Of a DNA stretch of 64,000 bases, positions 46,699 to 56,302 are shown one piece after another (positions within the stretch are counted from its first letter, which is position 1; each line of letters opens with the position of its first letter). The DNA is from CALDTK01 sp965213735 (GTDB lineage: Bacteria > Bacteroidota > Bacteroidia > Chitinophagales > Saprospiraceae). Made by a program: the position numbers and the translations under genes. Where the stretch lies: NCBI GenBank assembly GCA_965213735.1, contig CBDCAB010000005.1, positions 1,240,001 through 1,304,000 of the forward strand. Reading direction: 5' to 3'. The notes under the pieces are model-generated. The model was not told the origin of the DNA, did no database searches, and saw nothing but the letters and a program-made list of their open reading frames with translations.

Positions 46699-47277
46699 AT
46701 GTCCATCACGAGCCTCGACCAGCTAGATCTTAACCAGCAGTATACCTACGCTGACTACATGACGTGGCAGCTGCGCGAGCGGGTAGAGATTTTTCGAGGT
46801 TGGATAGCTGCAATGGCCCCTGCGCCTAGTCGATTTCACCAGGCGGTAGCTCGTAATATGACTGGCTTGCTCTTTAATGCGTTCAACGACCATCTATGTG
46901 AGCTATATCCAGCCCCTTTCGACGTCCGCCTACCGAATACTGCGGGTGGCGAAACCGTCGTGCAGCCAGATCTCTGTGTGATCTGCGATTTAGATAAGCT
47001 GACCGATCAGGGCTGTACAGGCGCACCCGACTGGATTATAGAAATACTAAGCCCTGGGAATTCCAAACGTGAGATGAAGACCAAGTATGAGCTGTATCAG
47101 GAGTCTGGTGTGAAAGAATACTGGCTAGTCAATCCGTTGGAGTCAGTCATCTTGCGCTTTGTATTACGCGATGGGATATATGCGGGCTTAGCGCCGGTAA
47201 CAGATGAAAATGAGGCGATTGAGTGCTCGTTCTTTCCGGAGTTGCGGGTGAGGGGGGAGGAGGTGTTTAGGCGGTAG
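46699..47277 (+). CDS. Uma2-family PD-(D/E)XK nuclease-fold protein
   Basis: 192 residues. Uma2 (DUF820) proteins have a restriction-endonuclease-like fold. The motifs are VQPDLCVICDLDKL (Asp), APDWIIEILSP (Asp/Glu) and SKREMKTKYELYQESGVKEYWLVNP, including the conserved lysine region and YWLV. Their role is not settled. The orphan CRISPR array follows 51 bases after its stop. Confidence 0.88.
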   Translation: MSITSLDQLDLNQQYTYADYMTWQLRERVEIFRGWIAAMAPAPSRFHQAVARNMTGLLFNAFNDHLCELYPAPFDVRLPNTAGGETVVQPDLCVICDLDKLTDQGCTGAPDWIIEILSPGNSKREMKTKYELYQESGVKEYWLVNPLESVILRFVLRDGIYAGLAPVTDENEAIECSFFPELRVRGEEVFRR

Positions 47278-47328
47278 GGGGCTTTCTCTACAACTACATA
47301 GCTCGCCATCTATTCAAAAACTCGTCCT

Positions 47329-47831
47329 ACAACAAACTTCGTAAACCCGTTGTAGAATGAAAGCGATTCACAGCCTTTCACTTCTCTTGCTTTGCTAATA
47401 GCATGGTAAATGTACTCCTGAGAAAAGTTGATCTGAAAGCATTTCACAGCATTTCCATTAGCTGCTTCTTGTTGAGTGATGGTAAATGTACTCCTGGGAA
47501 AAGTTGATCTGAAAGCGATTCACAGCATTGCCCTTAGCTTTATAAATGGCATAGTAAGGTAAATGTACTCCTGGGAAAAGTTGATCTGAAAGCGATTAAC
47601 AGCAATAACAATGTAAAGGGTACTCAGCTGCTTGGTAAATGTACTCCTGGGAAAAGTTGATCTGAAAGCGATTCACAGCCTCACTACCAGCACATACGCA
47701 TGAAGACTGGGTAAATGTACTCCTGGGAAAAGTTGATCTGAAAGCGATTCACAGCAAGCAACAATGCGCCTACAAGCAGCAGCCCGGTAAATGTACTCCT
47801 GGGAAAAGTTGATCTGAAAGCGATTCACAGC
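47329..47831 (-). CRISPR. Orphan CRISPR array, type II-C-like repeats
   Basis: Six 46-bp repeats start at 47405, 47481, 47558, 47634, 47710 and 47786, plus a degenerate one at 47329-47374. They are separated by six unique spacers of 30-31 bases. On the minus strand the repeat begins GCTGTGAATCGCTTTCAG and ends TACATTTACC, close to the GTTGTGNATTGCTTTCA pattern of long Bacteroidota type II-C repeats. The degenerate copy and the most mutated repeats (47405, two changes; 47558, one change) lie at the left, so the leader is probably at the right and transcription leftward. No cas gene or certain tracrRNA is in the window. Confidence 0.88.
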
Positions 47832-47918
47832 GAATAGGGCAATAGACAAGCTAGTTGGGTTGGCGGTGCACCCCTTAAAATATCTAGCACGTAAAAAAGG
47901 GGCGAAATATGGACTAGA

Positions 47919-47936
47919 CGCGCCGCGAGCGGCGCG
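47919..47936 (-). terminator. GC-rich hairpin after the AAA/nuclease gene
   Basis: CGCGCCGC and GCGGCGCG form a perfect 8-base stem with a 2-base loop, 46 bases past the stop codon. It lies on the putative leader side of the CRISPR array and may insulate it. Confidence 0.6.
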
Positions 47937-47982
47937 TTAAGAAATACCGGCGGTGCAAAGGCTAATTTTCCTATGTCTTCCA

Positions 47983-49608
47983 CTAGGCCTCCGCCCACTC
48001 CGATACCGCCCGCGCCTCGACATCGAATGCGATGCCTACCCTTATAATCTCACGCCCGTCGTCGATATAAGGCTTTGCGTAGCCGCGGGCCTCGATCTGT
48101 GCTAAGGCCTCGGCCGCACTCGTGAGCGAAGCCCCTGCCCCACTGTCTCGGACGAGCTTGAGTTCGATAACGTAGATGTACTTCGGCACCTCCACTACTA
48201 TATCTGCACGACCACGGGCCGTAGAAACTTCGGAGCGGGTGTAGACCCCGAGCACCGTAAATGTGGTGTGTAAAATCGCGTGCACCATCGCCTCGCTCTG
48301 TTTAGCCCATAATTGGTAGGGTACAGCGGCAAGACTGGCGTTGATGATGTCGATGACGGTGTTGAGGTCTCGCTCGGCAAAAGCCTTGCGGAGGCGAAGC
48401 ACCCGGGCGATGGGAGTCTCGAGCGTACCAAACCCGTACTGCCCGAGGAGGGCCAGCTGAAACGTGCGTCGCACCTCTTCGTTCGGGTAGTCTAACTCAT
48501 AAAGGTGGACATCGCGATCAACCCGTTTTACCGTAAGGTAGCCTGCTTGGAAAAGGATCGAAATGGGGCTTAGCTGCTCAATGTTAAAACTCGTAAGTTG
48601 CGTCTCGTCGACCTCGAGCGCGGTTATTTCGTAATCTGCACTTTGCGCCATAAGCTTCGTCACGAACATCGGGGTGCCCGAGCTAGCCCAATAGTTTTGG
48701 ATTAGACCCGATTGCAGGAATTGGAGGATGGACCAAGGGTTGTACACGCGCTCGTGCTCGCCCCAGGCGTAGCCATTGTACCAGTGCCGGACTTCATCGC
48801 GGGAGATGCCTGTGGCGTCGAGTTGAGGTCCAAAGTTGGCCTCTAGTTCAGTCTGCGTCAACCCAACCAGGGTGTAGGCTAATGGATGAAGCGTGAGGTT
48901 GAGCAGGTTGTTGAGCTCCGAGAAGAGTGAGACCTTTGAGAACGCTGAGACCCCGGTGATAAAAACGAGTTCGATGTACGGGTCGGCGTCCTTTAGGATG
49001 CCGTAGAATGCCTTTAGAACGTCTCGATTAACCGTCGCGCGCGGCAGGTCGTCGAGGTATTCTAGAATCGGCTTGTCGTACTCGTCGATGAGGACTACGA
49101 CTTTGCCGCTCTGATGGTTCGCCGCGGCTCCTTCAATCAGCTGCTGAAAACGAAGTGCGTAATTTTCGCTCTCCGGAACGTGGACGCCGAGCTTGGCAGC
49201 TTGCTTCGACAGTTGTAAGTCGATCGCGGCAATGAGGCCTACCACTTGAAATGTGGAACTCGCGAACTGGAGCCAGATGACTGGGCGCTCCCTTTCGGGA
49301 AAATTCCAGTGCTCGCCCGCCCACAACCCGTGAAAAAGGTCTGTACTACCGCAGTACAATTCGTTTAGGGTCGACACTGTGAGGGACTTCCCAAAGCGGC
49401 GCGGGCGCGAGAGGAAGAGGTAGCGACCAAGGCTCGCGATACGGCAGATCTGCTCGGTTTTGTCGACGTAGTGCATCCCGCGTCCGCGTAAGGTCCGGAA
49501 GTCTTGGGTGCTGATGGAGTAGATCACGGATGTGAAGGTAGGTTGGCGCCGTTGGACTCGCTTTGTGAGGGGCGCTCGCAACGAGGCTATGGTGGTGTGT
49601 AGGCGCAT
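47983..49608 (-). CDS. AAA-like ATPase with PD-(D/E)XK domain (DUF1703 group)
   Basis: 541 residues. The N-terminal AAA-ATPase_like domain has YVDKTEQICRIASLGRYLFLSRPRRFGKSL (P-loop variant PRRFGKS) and Walker B VVVLIDEYDKPI. The C-terminal nuclease-like domain has ARGRADIVVEVPKYIYVIELKL (D-ExK core). The family is abundant in gut and marine Bacteroidota and often behaves as a mobile or selfish gene; the function is unproven. The first 28 residues before SVIYSIST may not be translated. Confidence 0.88.
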   Translation of the reverse strand: MRLHTTIASLRAPLTKRVQRRQPTFTSVIYSISTQDFRTLRGRGMHYVDKTEQICRIASLGRYLFLSRPRRFGKSLTVSTLNELYCGSTDLFHGLWAGEHWNFPERERPVIWLQFASSTFQVVGLIAAIDLQLSKQAAKLGVHVPESENYALRFQQLIEGAAANHQSGKVVVLIDEYDKPILEYLDDLPRATVNRDVLKAFYGILKDADPYIELVFITGVSAFSKVSLFSELNNLLNLTLHPLAYTLVGLTQTELEANFGPQLDATGISRDEVRHWYNGYAWGEHERVYNPWSILQFLQSGLIQNYWASSGTPMFVTKLMAQSADYEITALEVDETQLTSFNIEQLSPISILFQAGYLTVKRVDRDVHLYELDYPNEEVRRTFQLALLGQYGFGTLETPIARVLRLRKAFAERDLNTVIDIINASLAAVPYQLWAKQSEAMVHAILHTTFTVLGVYTRSEVSTARGRADIVVEVPKYIYVIELKLVRDSGAGASLTSAAEALAQIEARGYAKPYIDDGREIIRVGIAFDVEARAVSEWAEA

Positions 49609-49646
49609 TCGCAGCGCGAGCTAAATGCGCCAAGCAAACTTTAGGG

Positions 49647-49868
49647 GTGGTACTTAGGCGCAACCGCCTGCCACGAGTTGAAGGAAAGCTTGGTATAGCT
49701 CGGATAGTTGTCGAAGAGCGTATGGTGGAAGGCGTGACTGAGGCGCTCACTGAGCTGACAGATGATAATCAATCCTTCGTGCTACTTGACCTCGACTCGC
49801 TGGTCATTTGTACACGAGTAGGGAAGGCATCTATTCAATCAGAAGTAGACAAACAATCCGTGGTCTAG
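49647..49868 (+). other. Possible small gene or gene remnant
   Basis: A 73-codon frame starting with TTG or GTG-type codons and ending DLDSLVICTRVGKASIQSEVD. It partly overlaps the 5' region of the divergent AAA gene. There is no domain and no clear ribosome-binding site, so it may be the tail of a lost gene. Confidence 0.25.
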
Positions 49869-50492
49869 CTAATGATCTTGACTACACTCCCGTCGAATAG
49901 TTTTTGAAAGAGCTACCTTTGGTGATGCGTTTAACAAATTGGAGCACAACTGTGGTCTAAACAAATCATTTGCAGGAAGTTCTGCGAAAAAGAACCTTAG
50001 AATTTCCTCAACTTCATGAACGGTTGACCCTGCAAGTAGAGAATTTAACAGCTCAATGTTTGATGTGAAAAAAGTTGTTACAAGACTTTGATAAATCATA
50101 GGGGCATCTGCATAAATTGTAAGCTTGGCTCCTAATTGTAGAGTTTGCGAAGCGGCTGTAGAGTCATAGCACTCATCTAAACATCTTACTAAGAGGGTGA
50201 AGTCTTCCATTTCATGGCCATATCGAGGTCCGGTAGAAGAACTGCTGTACCCGTAAATAGAGTCAAAATCTTCCACAATGAACGGAAAAAGAGTATAAAC
50301 TGAATTGCAATACAGGCGGGATAACATAGTCTTTGTTTTATTCGTCCGCATCTCAATATCATTTGATTCTCGATTGCTAACTGAATCGGAAGTAGTCCCC
50401 GGACGACTATCGGTGCAGCAAATAAAAAATACTACAAAAAACATGAGGATGTAGTAAGCGGAGCTAATGGAAAATAAAGTACTTAGCCTCAT
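49869..50492 (-). CDS. Lipoprotein, putative immunity partner of RHS tip 4
   Basis: 207 residues with a hydrophobic signal and lipobox-like FFICC, followed by a polar linker and a helical domain (TVHEVEEILRFFFAEL). The ATG overlaps the stop of the upstream RHS tip frame by 4 bases. Position and export signal suggest an immunity protein held in the periplasm. No family recognised. Confidence 0.65.
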   Translation of the reverse strand: MRLSTLFSISSAYYILMFFVVFFICCTDSRPGTTSDSVSNRESNDIEMRTNKTKTMLSRLYCNSVYTLFPFIVEDFDSIYGYSSSSTGPRYGHEMEDFTLLVRCLDECYDSTAASQTLQLGAKLTIYADAPMIYQSLVTTFFTSNIELLNSLLAGSTVHEVEEILRFFFAELPANDLFRPQLCSNLLNASPKVALSKTIRRECSQDH

Positions 50493-51303
50493 TGTGGAAT
50501 ATTTTGACGAATAATAAACCTAACATTATTATTAGGCGTCATTCTTGGTTGATGCTCTGAATTTGTGAAAGATTGAATCTCGCCCGTTGCTTCGCGGCTC
50601 GCGCCGACGATACCCGCCCCTCGCGTACATTCAGGCATAGCACATCCCTCTGCGTTTCTAGGGATATTTCCAGTAGAAATCACAATCTTACGAAATTGAC
50701 TAAACTTGCTAAAAATGAAATTGTTAGGATATATAGCACTCGAATAGCTATCTGCACTGTATACACTAGCTGGAATTCTTCTGTCTTGATTTGGTGTCGT
50801 AGTTTCAGGGCCACCCGATTCCAGTACCTCAACTGAATTTGCTAAGCCTCCCCCTCCTATTATCCCAATTGTGCTTTGCGTAAACTCAGCTCCTTCAGTA
50901 ACCGAATTTATAATCAAGAGACCACCTACTTCCAAAGTGTACCTGGCACGAACACCAGCGAACAAAATATTCGAGGCTGGTGAATTTGTGTTCAGGCTTA
51001 ACGACTCTGGCGTTTGACCTTTGTCAGCTAAATACATCTGGTCGTCGTCGATCTCGTCATCTCGTAAGTAGTTGGCGTTTGATCGAAATCTAGTCCCTCT
51101 GGCGCCCTTCCGTCCGGATCAATCAAATTATTCAAATAATTCAGTGTGTAGTTATACAGTGAGTAAGCTGGGAACTGATCGGCCAATGGATCCACCCTAA
51201 TAAAACCCTGCACACTATTCCAGTGCCCTCGCGCCCGCGTCACTCCCTCAGCATCAAGTACTAAGGCGTCCAACTCTTTCGCGTATTTAGGCGCGCACGT
51301 CAC
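50489..51303 (-). pseudogene. RHS toxin tip 4, frameshifted
   Basis: The first frame (51303 to 51028, GTG start) carries the end of the RHS core (VDPLADQFPAYSLYNYTLN, then a DPDGRAPE boundary). At about 51065 the frame should shift by one base to read NYLRDDEIDDDQMYLADKG and continue to 50489 with a distinct tip (glycine-rich GIIGGGGLANS, then a Cys pair in CAMPECTRG). As written, both frames are broken, so the module is silent unless the shift is a sequencing error. Confidence 0.7.
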
Positions 51304-52012
51304 GATGTAAAGCTAGCGGATTTGGTTCAGCTTCCTTGTTTCTTCACCTGATTATACATGTCGGTCAGTCAAGTCTGACCGCCGGAGGCACTCACGCGCA
51401 AGCATAGGATCAGCCCGCTGCTCAGCCTCAATTCAAGCAACTACACCTTGTGGTTAGAAGATTGCGTATTCACCAACCGCACGTGCTCAAGTTTGATGCC
51501 GCCGAGGATGAGTTCGAGAGTCTAGGCAGTAATAGTGGCGAAAGTGCCACCAGCCTCAGGCTTCAGCATGTCGAAAGTACATTGAGTGAGCTCTTTATGT
51601 CGAATTAATGGTCGATGGGGACGTGATTAGGAGCAGGGAGAAAACCTCGCTCTAAGTCAGCCCCGATTGCGAGCAGTAATTTGAATGCAGCGCTCAAGCG
51701 CTTCAGGCTTTTCAAGGCGATCCTCAGTAAAGGTGGTCAGTGGAGATGGGTCGAAAGCTTTGTGCTGCGCGTCGAGTTCTTTAGCTCGCCAGTAGGAGAA
51801 GGTGGAGAGCTTACTCAGCAGCGGGGCCCTCGACCCATTGCTTCGTGCACGATCACAAGACGCTTGCTGCGATAGGCCACTTTGTCACCATTGCTCACGA
51901 AGATTTGCGGTTGAGGGACCCCAAATGTGAGTAATGAGATAGATTAGCCATGGGCGCGAAGCTTGGGCTGGAATATGCAGACTCAGTAGACGTGGTTGCT
52001 TGGACGCTTACG
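51303..52012. repeat. Long direct repeat, copy 1 (about 0.7 kb)
   Basis: Closely similar, with scattered changes, to 57731-58440. It starts at the GTG of an RHS tip and runs upstream of it. On the minus strand it includes a frame (KLSTFSYWRAKELD) resembling the small HTH protein of IS66. No intact gene was seen in 51304-52208. Confidence 0.8.
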
Positions 52013-52208
52013 AGCATCATACGTTGTATACAGTCACCGCCGCGAGTCTAAAAGCGTTTCCCTGGCAGCTGAGTAGAAAGATATACCAGATAGCATTATT
52101 TAAATGGTTGAAAGTACGTGTAACGCTGAAAATACTCCAAAATACAAAAATAATTATTACAAAATAATGGCTTTGCACGATCGAATTTTCGAATAAGTAA
52201 GTACCTCA

Positions 52209-52586
52209 TTATACCGAAAGCAGTAGTACGTACATTACTGGTAAACAAATTACTGGAACGACGACTATGAGTTTTTCACAAGTTGTAAAATGGTGTTTTG
52301 CGATAACGCTGTGAGGAATATTAGGATAGTGGCAATAGTGTTTATAGGCGAGCCAGCTAGCTATTACAGCGCACACAATCGTCACGCAGATATATAGATC
52401 TGCCAAACTAGATCTAGACATAAACAAACGCATTATTACAAAAAATACAATCTGACTATAAAACCAAGATATTATCCATACAGCCTTAGACGACTCCCAT
52501 TTAAAATCATGCTCAAATTTACCATGAAAGCCTGTGCTCATAAAATTTATGTAGTAAGATATGAAATTGTTATAAAACTTACTCAT
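52209..52586 (-). CDS. Small membrane protein, putative immunity partner of RHS tip 3
   Basis: 125 residues with three or four hydrophobic segments (about 35-53, 63-82, 105-122). The start overlaps the TAA of the upstream RHS tip by one base. A membrane-embedded partner suits a pore-forming or membrane-acting toxin; this is inference. Confidence 0.65.
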   Translation of the reverse strand: MSKFYNNFISYYINFMSTGFHGKFEHDFKWESSKAVWIISWFYSQIVFFVIMRLFMSRSSLADLYICVTIVCAVIASWLAYKHYCHYPNIPHSVIAKHHFTTCEKLIVVVPVICLPVMYVLLLSV

Positions 52587-53521
52587 TAGTAATTGAATAC
52601 TTTAGGCCTAAGGGGAAGCCAAGTCTGTCGTCTCCAACGTTGATACTGATTTGTGTGTACTATGCCTCTACCTATTTCCCAACCCAGTCCAGTAGCAACT
52701 CCTGAAGGACCACCACCTATGGAGTAAATTCCTACACCAGCGTCGGTGACAAAATTAATCCCGCCAGATAGAGATCTATCATTTTCAACATAATTAGCCC
52801 CATTGATCACTATGGATCCTACAGTTACAACACCTCCTGCCACTTGCAGTATTTTGCCTGAAGCTTGTGCCATACTACGCGACGACCAACCCTTTGCTCT
52901 GGTGAAATTTTCATTTCCAGCGAAGCTTGTTTTCGCAAATCCTTGACCATTTTGAGTTAGCCATGTACCAAGTACCGCACTATATTTCACTTCACTTGCA
53001 AGACCTAAAGACGCGGCAACCAATCCAGCTCCTCCATATGTACGGGATAGAATGGATGCCAAGTTATTGACATGCACTTGACTCGCTCTTTGAAGAGGCC
53101 CTGCATGATAAATTTGCAATCCCTCATTTGTTTGTGATCTTGCTATTTCTGGCCCAGCCCACGGATTCGTAATTGAGATATCTTTAAACCACTTCTGAAT
53201 ATTATCGCTTACCGCTTTATCGGCTATTTCTCTTTGATTTTCATTTTTGAGTTCATTACAGTCTTCATTACTACTCCTGCTACTGTGACCATTCCCACCC
53301 CCACACATCATACACTGCCCCCCCATGCCAGTTGGGTCAGTGAAATTCACTGGGCTATTGTACACATAAGCATAAGCTGAGAAGCTCGGCATGACACTCG
53401 CCAGCGGGTCCACACTCACAGAACCCTGCACATCGTTCCACTGCCCTCTCGCCCGCGTCACACCCTCAGCATCAAGCACAGAGGCGTCTAACTCTTCCAC
53501 GTATGTAGGCGCGCACGTCAC
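52586..53521 (-). CDS. Orphan RHS toxin tip 3
   Basis: 311 residues starting at a GTG, four codons after an in-frame stop. Residues 1-65 are a degenerate RHS core end (VDPLASVMPSFSAYAYVYNSPVNFTDPTG). The tip is unlike the other modules: a CMMCGGG cluster, then a glycine/alanine-rich hydrophobic part (SGKILQVAGGVVTVGSIVI; GGINFVTDAGVGIYSIGGGPSG) suggestive of membrane insertion. A membrane protein gene follows at once. It probably acts only after recombination onto an expressed RHS core, or is a displaced module. Confidence 0.7.
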   Translation of the reverse strand: MTCAPTYVEELDASVLDAEGVTRARGQWNDVQGSVSVDPLASVMPSFSAYAYVYNSPVNFTDPTGMGGQCMMCGGGNGHSSRSSNEDCNELKNENQREIADKAVSDNIQKWFKDISITNPWAGPEIARSQTNEGLQIYHAGPLQRASQVHVNNLASILSRTYGGAGLVAASLGLASEVKYSAVLGTWLTQNGQGFAKTSFAGNENFTRAKGWSSRSMAQASGKILQVAGGVVTVGSIVINGANYVENDRSLSGGINFVTDAGVGIYSIGGGPSGVATGLGWEIGRGIVHTNQYQRWRRQTWLPLRPKVFNY

Positions 53522-53646
53522 GCTGTAAAGCTAGCGGATTTGGTTCAGCTTCCTTGTTTTCTTCAACTGACCACACCAGGTGGTCAGTCAAGTCTGACCG
53601 CCAGAGGCACACCCGCACGGACTTCAGTTCAGCTCTCTGCTCAGCC

Positions 53647-54025
53647 TCAATCAAAGTCGGGCGCATGCGCCTAGACAACAACGGCATCGAAAATATAAAC
53701 CGCGCACTTGCCCTTGGACGCCACGACGAAATAGGGAATGGGACATTAGTAGGAGGGGCCCACGACGGAGGAGCAGGGAGGAAAACCTGCGGTAAGTAAA
53801 CCCGCTTCAGAGTACCAGTTTGCTGCATTGCACGCAGCGGCACGCAACATCGCCGTGCTGTACAGTCTGCTGCTGAGTTGCAAAGCACTGGGTGTCATTC
53901 CGCGGGAATACCTCAACGACGTTCTTGGCAAATTAATGGACTGGTCTGTCGACTGTATCGCCGAGATACTGCCAACAGCCTATGTTAAGGCGCAAATCGC
54001 AAAACTGCAAGACGTGGTAAATTAG
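53647..54025 (+). pseudogene. IS66-type transposase C-terminal remnant
   Basis: Two plus-strand frames together match the end of IS66 TnpC: GRMRLDNNGIENINRALALGRH, then after a disrupted stretch RNIAVLYSLLLSCKALGVIP and LNDVLGKLMDW. There is no upstream catalytic part and the frame is broken, so it is dead. It lies between RHS modules 2 and 3. Confidence 0.75.
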
Positions 54026-54106
54026 ACGCTTACATAGATCTATACATCAAAAATTTTGTGTTGTTCTACATACCTTAAAATCTTTACCCCTGGATATTGC
54101 AAAGTG

Positions 54107-54658
54107 CTAGTCTAAGTACAACACTTTTCTAAAACCTAAATCTATACCGATTGAAGGAAGGTTACCTTCAATTGGCAAAAGTGCAAATTTTACTGGAGTC
54201 TTTTCCCCTCTCAAGAATTTCAGAAGTATCAAGTGACTAGGTTGCACAAGATGATCCTTAGGCAACTTCTCCCGGTCCATGATAACGTCAAGACTGATTG
54301 TATTTTGAACAAAATCATTGGGTCCAGCTCTAAACATCCCTTGTAATTGACAAGAATTATACTTATGTGTCATGCCCGGCAAAAGCCGAGAATAAGACAC
54401 TTCAGCTTGATAAACTGATCCGCGGAAATAAATTGTATCGACTTCAGTATCCGATGTGAAATACAAAGCGCTGAATGGTAGACAGCTATCAGGCTGTACG
54501 GGCATAAAAATAGGGTGACTACCCTCATTTCTTATATAAATATCTCCCAGGGGAGTAACCTCGACTTGAACCCCCTTACTGGAAGAGGCTATTCTTGAAC
54601 AGCTGCAGAAAACGCACATGATTGTAAAACTACCAATTAATCTCATTAAACTCAACAT
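54107..54658 (-). CDS. Lipoprotein, putative immunity partner of RHS tip 2
   Basis: 183 residues with signal and lipobox (CVFCSC). The mature part has an early GDIYIRNEGSHPIFMP strand pair that resembles the YTIQNLSDSILYLP region of the lipoprotein after tip 1, in line with both tips being the same enzyme type. The start codon overlaps the TAA of the RHS gene by one base. Confidence 0.7.
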   Translation of the reverse strand: MLSLMRLIGSFTIMCVFCSCSRIASSSKGVQVEVTPLGDIYIRNEGSHPIFMPVQPDSCLPFSALYFTSDTEVDTIYFRGSVYQAEVSYSRLLPGMTHKYNSCQLQGMFRAGPNDFVQNTISLDVIMDREKLPKDHLVQPSHLILLKFLRGEKTPVKFALLPIEGNLPSIGIDLGFRKVLYLD

Positions 54659-56118
54659 TAATTTCTGAAGTATTTGAGAATTCTCACCTGTACATCGTGC
54701 GGCAAAAGTTCATGTTGACCGCCTCTTTTCATCACTGAATGAGAATATCCTTGTCCACGCATAAGAAGATTGACTTGATTATAATAGTGCCCGTTTCGCT
54801 CTCGAGGGTAGCCACTGTCACCTACTGATGCTCTTGAAAATGCATCTAATTGGTGGGCTAACTCATGGGCAATGACCCTCCCGAACCCTCTGGTATCTCC
54901 AAATAATAAATTCACATCATTATAATCTATTCCACTTAAAAGAGAACCATCGATATGAGTACCAACAGTTAAATTATGCTTTATATCAGATACCCCGATC
55001 GATGGAAATCTATTATTCGTGATTCCAAGGAACAGGTGCCTGTCCCGATACGAGTAGAAAGGAGGAAGGGATAATACTTCTGCCTCACTATAGAAATGGA
55101 AAGAAAGTCGTTTTCCAGCAATTCCATTCCTACCTAAGATTCTTTTAGCTTCCATCGCCCCCGCAACGATGTCCGAAGTTGATGCATTACTATCATTATA
55201 ATTTACAAAATCGACGTCTAAGGTTGCTGGATCGTTTTGTTCACGCGCGGCTTCTTTCTCGGAAGCAACCCCCAAAGATTGTTGGTTCCTTAATTCATTA
55301 TAAAGATGATTAGAGCTCTCAAACATCCCCGATGGGTCCGTGAAAGAGATGGGATTATTAAATCCGTAGCGGTATGGGGTAAGGTTGGGCGCTTGATCGG
55401 CCAACGGATCCACAACCCCCCATCTCCCCAAAGCAGCATCGTACCACCTCGCTCCGTAGTCCTGCCAGTCTAATTCTAACTCCGAGATTCGCTCTTTCCC
55501 AGTATACTCGAACTGATAATCCTCAGACTGCACAGCAGCCTGGTGATCGAAGTTTGCTCGCAGCCGGGGCCCCTTAACCCCAGTCGGTCGCAAGGGATAG
55601 TAGTCATTTACTTGAAGAATATTCACAAACGGAGAACCCTGGTCTACAGAACCGATTGGCGAAACAGAATGTTTTATATCGCGGGAGTCGAAATAGCGAT
55701 CTCGAAGCAGTACCCGCGTAGACCCAAGGTGATCCTTCAGCGCATACTCGTAGTGCCACGGGACATCGCCTTCGGTACTTGATGTCTCGATATCAAACAC
55801 CGTGCGTCCATCAGGATTAGATACAGCGTAGAGTTCGTCATTGCGAACCTCCACACCTCCATAATATTCCGTCGTCTGCGATGGACCCGATGAAGGCGTC
55901 ATAGTTTGCGCCAACTTCACCCCCATCGCATCGTAGCGTGTAGTAATCGTCCCGCTCGGCAAGGTCATAGACTGAGGCATGGCGTAAACGTCGTAAGCGG
56001 TTGTCAGCCTACGCCGGGAGTCTTGAGGGACTTCTTTAGTGGGTGAGGAGGTAAAGTAGGACATACTGAGGGGAATGCCTGATAGAATTTGGCAAGCTAA
56101 TCTGAACAATAATAACAT
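54658..56118 (-). CDS. RHS-core protein with zinc-protease-like toxin tip 2
   Basis: 486 residues and the only module with a real RHS core: YDAMGVKLAQTM, YALKDHLGSTRVLLRD, FEYTGKERISELELDWQDYG, ARWYDAALGRWGVVDPLADQ and the FTDPSGM boundary. The tip (about 270-486) has HELAHQ at 418-423 followed by LDAFSRASVGD and a second His-rich stretch near GGQHELLP, so a zinc-dependent peptidase (zincin) is likely. The N-terminus lacks the long YD-repeat shell of full RHS toxins (over 1000 residues), so the gene is 5'-truncated or depends on a donor. A later ATG at 56064 is possible. Confidence 0.78.
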   Translation of the reverse strand: MLLLFRLACQILSGIPLSMSYFTSSPTKEVPQDSRRRLTTAYDVYAMPQSMTLPSGTITTRYDAMGVKLAQTMTPSSGPSQTTEYYGGVEVRNDELYAVSNPDGRTVFDIETSSTEGDVPWHYEYALKDHLGSTRVLLRDRYFDSRDIKHSVSPIGSVDQGSPFVNILQVNDYYPLRPTGVKGPRLRANFDHQAAVQSEDYQFEYTGKERISELELDWQDYGARWYDAALGRWGVVDPLADQAPNLTPYRYGFNNPISFTDPSGMFESSNHLYNELRNQQSLGVASEKEAAREQNDPATLDVDFVNYNDSNASTSDIVAGAMEAKRILGRNGIAGKRLSFHFYSEAEVLSLPPFYSYRDRHLFLGITNNRFPSIGVSDIKHNLTVGTHIDGSLLSGIDYNDVNLLFGDTRGFGRVIAHELAHQLDAFSRASVGDSGYPRERNGHYYNQVNLLMRGQGYSHSVMKRGGQHELLPHDVQVRILKYFRN

Positions 56119-56302
56119 TGTGAATACTGCAAGGCCACAGTTCTCTAAGTAAGAGGAATCTTACATTTATGGAGGTTTTGATATTTTGATAGCAAGGTCA
56201 TGTAGTCGTGAAGCGCACACGACATTATATAATAATCTTGAGAGATATCATTGTCAAATCTACCTCCACTTCAATCTGAATAAACATCGGCACTAAAAAC
56301 AA

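Noticed and set aside
47405..47831. Reading the direct repeats as a VNTR rather than CRISPR
   Set aside because: The intervals are all 30-31 bases and unrelated to one another, which fits spacers and not slipped repeats.
48361..48380. CGGCAAAAGCCTT as another copy of the iterated 14-mer
   Set aside because: Differs by more than two positions and spacing; not counted.
53472..53888. Minus-strand frame upstream of RHS tip 3
   Set aside because: Runs through the IS66 remnant on the other strand and has no protein-like features.
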